From: an uncultured bacterium
Lineage (GTDB): Bacteria > Bacillota > Clostridia > Lachnospirales > Lachnospiraceae
Length of the DNA: 64,000 bases
Direction: 5' to 3'
Assembly (NCBI GenBank): GCA_948467735.1
Contig: CAOKFN010000019.1
Location: 1-64,000 of the forward strand
Position numbers and translations under genes: made by a program. A model generated the notes under the pieces. It saw only the letters and a program-made list of their open reading frames with translations. It searched no databases and had not been told where the DNA came from. This document shows positions 59,339 to 64,000 of this stretch, one piece after another (position 1 is the stretch's first letter; each line of letters begins with the position of its first letter).

Positions 59339-61150
59339 TTATCTGCCTCCTTCCTGCGGCCGCTTTTGAGCGCCGGGATTCCCTGCCGCCTTCAGCCGCT
59401 CCTCCGGATATTGGGAATAATAAATTTCCTGATATACCCCGCACTCAGCCAAAAGCTGCTCATGGGTTCCGATTCCCGCCATCTCGCCGTCGTCCAGCAC
59501 AATAATCTTATCCGCATGACGAATAGAAGAGGCCCTCTGGGAGACGATAAACGTGGTGGTATCGCCCTCCAGCCTGCGCAGGGCGTCTCTGAGCTTGGCG
59601 TCCGTGGCATAGTCCAAGGCGGATGCGCTGTCGTCCAAAATCAGAATCTCCGGCCTGCGCACCAAAGCTCTGGCAATGGTCAGCCTCTGCCTCTGGCCGC
59701 CGGACAGATTCCTGCCGCTCTGGGCAATTTCCCCATCCAGCCCGCCTTTTCCTTCCACCACCTCTTTTGCCTGCGCGGTTTCAATGGCCCCAAGCATCTC
59801 CTCGTCGCTGGCATCCGGTTTTCCCCATTGCAGGTTGCTGCGGATGGTTCCCTTGAAAAGCACCGCCTTCTGGGGCACCACGCCCACACGGCCCCGAAGC
59901 TCCCCTTCCGGCATCTGCCGGATATCCCTGCCTTCCAGCCGCACCGCTCCTTTGGTCACAGGATAAAAGCCGGGAATCAGATTGACAAGGGAGGATTTGC
60001 CGGAGCCTGTGCCGCCGATAACTCCCACCGTCTCTCCCTTCTCCACGGCAAAGCTGATTTCGTGAAGAGTTTCCGCCCCCGCCCCCGCATAAGTAAGCGA
60101 AACATTGTCAAACTGCAAAAAAGGCGCCGACACTCTGCCCTCCGGCATTTCCCCCTTCTTTGACACAGCCTCCGCCCCATACGACGGCAAAGCCTCCGCC
60201 GGACTGCCGTTTTGAATCTCGAACACGCCTGCCACGCGGTCCGCGCAGGCCAACGCCTTGGTGATGGTGATAATCAGATTCGCCAGCTTCACAAGCTCCA
60301 CCAGAATCTGAGACATATAATTGATAATGGCGACCACCTCGCCCTGACTTAAATTCCCGATGTTCACCTGAACGGCCCCGATGTAAATCAAAATAATAAT
60401 GGCGCCGTTCACCACGCAGAACGTCACCGGATTCATCACGGCGCTGATTTTTCCCACGAAAATCTGGCTGTCCGCCAGCGCTTTCGTGAAACCCATGAAC
60501 CGTTCTTCCTCTTCCTTCTCCTGATGGAAGGCGCGGATGACACGAACCCCCGTGAGATTCTCCCTTGTGACCCCCAGCACTTTGTCAAGACCGGACTGCA
60601 CCTTTTTATACAAAGGCATGGTCCACATCATGATGCCGAATACCACGACGGCAAGCAGAGGGATGGCCGCCACAAATACCAGCGCGCTTTTCCCATCGAT
60701 GGTAAAAGCCATAATCATTGCGCCAAAGACGATAATGGGCGAACGCAGGAACAGACGGAGCACCATATTGACGCCGGACTGCACCTGATTGATATCGCTG
60801 GTCATGCGGGTAATCATGGTTGACGTGCCCACCCTGTCTATGTTGGTAAAATCCAATCCCTGTATGTGGTCAAATAACGCCTGCCGCAGCTTGGTGGAAA
60901 ATCCCACCGCCGCCTTGGCCGCAAAAAACTGGGCCGTGATGGAAGATACCAGCCCCACTACCGCTAACGTGATCAGACAGATTCCCATTTTCCCGATATA
61001 TCCCATATCGGCCTGCCCGATTCCCTTGTCGATAATATTGGCCATCACAAGAGGAACCAGCAGTTCAAAAAAGGCCTCCAGCAGCTTAAAAAGCGGCGCC
61101 AGAACGGACTCTTTTTTATAATCCTTCAGAAATTTCATCAATCTTTTCAT
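59339..61150 (-). CDS. ABC exporter, transmembrane-ATPase subunit A (degenerate site)
   Basis: 603 residues with six membrane helices, Walker A GGTGSGKSSLVNL and signature LSGGQRQRLTIARA. Walker B is ILILDDSASALD, with Asp where the catalytic Glu is expected. Together with the LSQGQ signature in the partner this predicts one noncanonical ATP site, as in TM287/288-type heterodimers. AGGAG precedes the ATG. PPTase lies upstream. Confidence 0.95.
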   Translation of the reverse strand: MKRLMKFLKDYKKESVLAPLFKLLEAFFELLVPLVMANIIDKGIGQADMGYIGKMGICLITLAVVGLVSSITAQFFAAKAAVGFSTKLRQALFDHIQGLDFTNIDRVGTSTMITRMTSDINQVQSGVNMVLRLFLRSPIIVFGAMIMAFTIDGKSALVFVAAIPLLAVVVFGIMMWTMPLYKKVQSGLDKVLGVTRENLTGVRVIRAFHQEKEEEERFMGFTKALADSQIFVGKISAVMNPVTFCVVNGAIIILIYIGAVQVNIGNLSQGEVVAIINYMSQILVELVKLANLIITITKALACADRVAGVFEIQNGSPAEALPSYGAEAVSKKGEMPEGRVSAPFLQFDNVSLTYAGAGAETLHEISFAVEKGETVGVIGGTGSGKSSLVNLIPGFYPVTKGAVRLEGRDIRQMPEGELRGRVGVVPQKAVLFKGTIRSNLQWGKPDASDEEMLGAIETAQAKEVVEGKGGLDGEIAQSGRNLSGGQRQRLTIARALVRRPEILILDDSASALDYATDAKLRDALRRLEGDTTTFIVSQRASSIRHADKIIVLDDGEMAGIGTHEQLLAECGVYQEIYYSQYPEERLKAAGNPGAQKRPQEGGR

Positions 61151-61221
61151 TGCTTTGCTCCTGCCCGTTAAAAGCGGGCGTCCCGTTATGATAATAAATC
61201 TTTCTTTGAGGTTAAATACCT

Positions 61222-61300
61222 CCCGGCATTCGCCAAGTCAGCCATGTTGACTTTATGCTCAAGCCAGCCATGGGTCGGCTTTGCAGGCGCGGCACAAAGC
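61222..61300 (-). repeat. Dispersed repeat family, copy D
   Basis: On the minus strand: CGGCTTTGTGCCGCGCC, GGCTGGCTTGAGCATAAAG, then GCTGACTTGGCGAATGCC and GAGGTATTT, the same order as copies A and B. It overlaps the end of the PPTase gene (from 61259) and supplies its C-terminal residues. Confidence 0.75.
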
Positions 61301-62257
61301 CGGCTGTTCCGGCCCTTCCGTCCCCGGACGGTAACGGCAGACCGACAGACTGTACCCGCCAATTTCCTCATACTCTTCCCAAATCAGCTCTCTGCTGCCG
61401 GGCGGCGGCACCCCCGGCAGCAGATTCACCCCCACAGCGCCGGGAATCCCTTCCCCTGTCAGCTTTCCATAGGCTTCCTTCCTTGCCCATAGCCTGAAAA
61501 AAAACGCCTCGTCATCCTGCCTGCTCCGAAACAGGGCGGCCTCCTCCTTGGAGAAAAACCTATCGGCAATCCGTTCCCTGCCGCGTTTCCCATGCTGCTG
61601 GATATCCGCCCCTATTTCACTTAGAGACAGCGCGCAGAACACATAATTTCCGGAATGGGATAGATTAAAAAAGAAAGGAAGCTCTTGAAAATATGGTTTT
61701 CCGTTTTTCCCATATCGGTAAAAAACAGAACACGGCGCTGAAATCATCTCCATGGCCTGCGATACCGTATATTGAGTCAGTTCATGTTTCATATATTGGC
61801 AGGCTGGATTCTGCTTGTCGGTGCCGCCTGCCGCTTTTGCCTGCTGCCCGCCGCCATTCTCCGGCATTTCCTGCACGGTCAGCTCCCTGCCGCCGCTCAC
61901 CGCCGCTTCCCGCACTGACGGCTCACCGCCGCTCACCGCCGCTTCCTGTACGACCAGCTCACCGCCGCTCACCGCCGCTTCCTGCACGGTCAGTTCACCG
62001 CCGCTCACCGCCGCTTCCTGCACGGTCAGCTCCCTGCCGCCGCTCCGCACTGCTTCCTGTACGGCCAGCTGCAGCAGCAGGCCTGCGCCGAGGCTGGCCG
62101 CCCTCGCCCTGCCCGTCCTCATGCGCTCCGCCCTGCCGCGCCGTTCGGAATCCACTTTTAGAAACGCTTCCTCCATAAGCCGCCCGCCGCTTTCTTCCGC
62201 CAGAAATTCTTCGATGGAAAGGAGATATCTTCTCTCCCTCCCTCCCGCATGTTCCAT
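61259..62257 (-). CDS. 4'-phosphopantetheinyl transferase with expanded repeat insertion
   Basis: 332 residues from the ATG at 62257 (AGGGG upstream); typical Sfp-type enzymes are near 230. The core is intact: FFFNLSHSGNYVFCALS, then EIGADIQQHGKR with catalytic Asp, FSKEEAALF, and FRLWARKEAYGKLTGEGI. It transfers phosphopantetheine from CoA to carrier proteins. Before the core lie six 12-residue units of ELTVQEAAVSGG type (DNA 61850-62068). The last residues come from a dispersed repeat. No NRPS/PKS gene is in the window; a second carrier target is unknown. Confidence 0.9.
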   Translation of the reverse strand: MEHAGGRERRYLLSIEEFLAEESGGRLMEEAFLKVDSERRGRAERMRTGRARAASLGAGLLLQLAVQEAVRSGGRELTVQEAAVSGGELTVQEAAVSGGELVVQEAAVSGGEPSVREAAVSGGRELTVQEMPENGGGQQAKAAGGTDKQNPACQYMKHELTQYTVSQAMEMISAPCSVFYRYGKNGKPYFQELPFFFNLSHSGNYVFCALSLSEIGADIQQHGKRGRERIADRFFSKEEAALFRSRQDDEAFFFRLWARKEAYGKLTGEGIPGAVGVNLLPGVPPPGSRELIWEEYEEIGGYSLSVCRYRPGTEGPEQPALCRACKADPWLA

Positions 62258-62383
62258 ATTTACACCCCTATGCCCGCCCTCGGCGGACAACAATTCATGA
62301 CAATAAAATTCTGCTCTTGAATTCTACTGTATGGAAGTTTACCTCCAAACTTCCCTCCCGCCGGGACGGCGTCCATTCCTTCT

Positions 62384-64000
62384 TTACTCCGCAATGCGCA
62401 GATGAAGCTCTTCCAGCTGTTTTTCATCCACCGTATTCGGCGCTTCCGACATGAGACAGGAGGCGTCCTTTACTTTCGGGAACGCAATCACCTCCCGGAT
62501 ATTCTCCGCCTTCACCAAAAGCATCACAAAACGATCCAGCCCGATTGCCAGCCCCGCATGGGGCGGAACGCCGTATTTAAAGGCATCCATCAAAAAGCCG
62601 AACTGCTCGTAAGCCTTTTCCTTTGTAAAGCCAAGGGCCTCGAACATTCTCTCCTGAACATCGCTCTGGAAGATTCTCACGCTGCCGCCTCCCAGCTCCA
62701 CGCCGTTGAGCACAATATCATACGCCTTCGCCCGCACCCTGCCCGGCTCCGTCTCCAACAGCTCCAAGTCTTCTTCCATGGGCATGGTAAAGGGATGATG
62801 CATGGCCACATACCGCTCTTCCTCATCGCTCCACTCAAACTGCGGGAACTCCGTCACCCACAGGAAATGAAACTGATTATCGTCGATGAGCCCCAGCTGC
62901 TTCGCCAGCTCCACCCGCAGGGCGCCCAGCACGGACCAGACAATTTTCAAGCGGTCCGCGGCAAATAAAAGCAAATCCCCCGGCGCCCCGCCCATGGTTT
63001 CCACAAGAGCCTTCAGCTCCTCCTCCGACATAAATTTGGCAAAAGAGGATTTATAACTGCCGTCCGGCATCACGCAAAGATACGCCAGTCCCTTTGCCCC
63101 ATACCCTTTGGCAAATTCCACCAGAGCGTCTATTTTCTTTCTTGGCATTTCCGCCTGTCCCTTGACATTGATGCCCCTGACGCTGCCCCCTGCGTCCAGC
63201 GCCCCGGTGAACACGGCGAACCCGCAGTTTTTCACCGCCTCGGATACATCCGTCAATTCCATGCCGAAACGGGTATCCGGCTTGTCGGAACCATAACGGT
63301 TCATCGCCTCGTCCCAAGTCATGCGCTCAATGGGAAGCTTCACCTCCAAGCCGATGGCTTCTTTACATACGGAGGCAATCATGCGCTCCGTGGCGTCAAT
63401 CACATCGTCCACATCCACAAAGGACATTTCCAAATCCACCTGCGTAAACTCCGGCTGCCTGTCCGCGCGCAGATCCTCATCCCGAAAACATTTTGCAATC
63501 TGAAAATACCTGTCATATCCCGAACACATCAAAAGCTGCTTGAAAATCTGGGGCGACTGGGGCAGCGCATAAAAAGTACCCGGATGCACGCGGCTGGGCA
63601 CCAGATAATCCCTCGCTCCCTCCGGCGTGGATTTATTTAAAATCGGCGTCTCAATCTCCAAAAAACCTTCCTTGGTCAAAAAGCTGCGGATTGCCGCCGT
63701 AATGCCGCTGCGCAGCATCAAATTTTTCTGTAGATCAGGCCTGCGCAGGTCAAGATAACGATATTTCAGCCGAAGCTCCTCCTTGGTCTTGGAATCGGCT
63801 TCAATGGGAAAAGGCGGCGTCTCCGCCTCGGACAAAATGCGCAGCTCCTCCGCATGAATCTCGATTTCTCCGGTGGCCAGATTCTCATTGACCGCATTTT
63901 TGTCCTCCGCCCCCGCGCGCCGCTCCACTCTGCCCTTCACGGCAGCTACAAACTCGCTGCGCAGCTTTCCCGCTTTCGCGAAAATCTCCGACCCGCACTC
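62384..64000 (-). CDS. aspS: Aspartyl-tRNA synthetase (5' end beyond the window)
   Basis: At least 538 residues; the frame runs open to 64000, where IFAKAGKLRSEFV is the known N-terminal anticodon-binding region, so the true start is outside. Class II motifs are present: RSGITAAIRSFLTKEGFLEIETPIL, QSPQIFKQLLM and FRDEDLRADRQPEFTQVDLE, and motif 3 GLAIGLDRFVMLL. The C-terminus CLMSEAPNTVDEKQLEELHLRI is complete. The GAD domain insertion of bacterial AspRS is present (VSEAVKNCGFAVFTGALDAGG). It charges tRNA-Asp. Confidence 0.97.
   Translation of the reverse strand, partial: ECGSEIFAKAGKLRSEFVAAVKGRVERRAGAEDKNAVNENLATGEIEIHAEELRILSEAETPPFPIEADSKTKEELRLKYRYLDLRRPDLQKNLMLRSGITAAIRSFLTKEGFLEIETPILNKSTPEGARDYLVPSRVHPGTFYALPQSPQIFKQLLMCSGYDRYFQIAKCFRDEDLRADRQPEFTQVDLEMSFVDVDDVIDATERMIASVCKEAIGLEVKLPIERMTWDEAMNRYGSDKPDTRFGMELTDVSEAVKNCGFAVFTGALDAGGSVRGINVKGQAEMPRKKIDALVEFAKGYGAKGLAYLCVMPDGSYKSSFAKFMSEEELKALVETMGGAPGDLLLFAADRLKIVWSVLGALRVELAKQLGLIDDNQFHFLWVTEFPQFEWSDEEERYVAMHHPFTMPMEEDLELLETEPGRVRAKAYDIVLNGVELGGGSVRIFQSDVQERMFEALGFTKEKAYEQFGFLMDAFKYGVPPHAGLAIGLDRFVMLLVKAENIREVIAFPKVKDASCLMSEAPNTVDEKQLEELHLRIAE

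Noticed and set aside
61693..62300. Plus-strand frames of 161 codons opposite the PPTase
   Set aside because: Antisense reading of the 36-bp coding repeat; no ribosome site or known domain.

Overview
The window looks like a chromosomal segment of an anaerobic Firmicute, most likely Lachnospiraceae (Clostridium cluster XIVa). The grounds are the protein types (PFL/DUF711 with an ACT-domain partner, TmcAL beside pta-ackA, a TrpG-TrpD fusion, a T-box leader, DUF177-rpmF-plsX-acpP), AGGAGG-type ribosome binding sites, and base composition that looks near 50% GC. No rRNA, tRNA, CRISPR array, prophage or intact insertion sequence was seen. Almost every gene is on the minus strand; only a methyltransferase (about 20.2 kb) and tmcAL (about 24 kb) are on plus.

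Layout. 0.3-2.5 kb: acpP, plsX, rpmF and a DUF177 gene. 2.8-5.3 kb: an orphan solute-binding lipoprotein and a small secreted protein. 5.9-13.8 kb: a complete trp operon read trpE-trpGD-trpC-trpF-trpB-trpA-DUF2200, driven by a consensus promoter and a T-box. 13.8-20 kb: accessory genes (C39-like peptidase, Nudix, TfoX-C, SUKH-like and unknown proteins, flavin enzymes) with a HAD-hydrolase remnant. 20-25 kb: methyltransferase, ackA, pta, tmcAL. 25-32 kb: ECF sigma factor with a long extension, Rpn-type nuclease, PFL/DUF711, SUFU-domain protein, ACT protein. 31-38 kb: polA-coaE-FtsA-like-MBL hydrolase. 38-45 kb: metY with a small membrane zinc-finger protein, an HMGL-like aldolase, nitroreductase, a helical-repeat protein and DUF1905. 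45-49 kb: TetR-MFS-CPBP cluster, a CAT-like remnant and a GNAT. 49-53.5 kb: an amidase followed by pstS-pstC-pstA-pstB. 53.7-57.2 kb: a SUKH protein, two paralogous coiled-coil proteins of unknown function, DUF3788. 57.4-64 kb: a heterodimeric ABC exporter, a PPTase and aspS (cut by the window end).

The most distinctive feature is repeat biology. Nearly every larger intergenic gap holds tandem repeats, several with units that are long imperfect palindromes (117, 146, 106, 48, 38, 33, 26, 21 and 18 bp). At least one dispersed family of roughly 100 bp recurs at four loci. Short in-frame tandem repeats have also expanded inside coding genes: PPTase, PstS, the FtsA-like protein, an ABC exporter subunit and the Rpn nuclease. 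Several of these repeats lie in mRNA leaders or at gene 3' ends and extend or supply C-terminal codons.

Functional links. The usual pta-ackA-DUF177-rpmF-plsX-acpP order appears split by about 19 kb containing the trp operon. Acetyl-phosphate metabolism (pta, ackA) sits next to tmcAL, which uses acetate to modify tRNA. The pst genes form a phosphate uptake operon headed by a cell-wall amidase. No single obvious new defence or toxin system was found. The best candidates for undescribed biology are the repeat families, the coiled-coil pair behind its own operator-like dyad, the extended ECF sigma factor, and the FtsA-like protein with beta-grasp-like modules.
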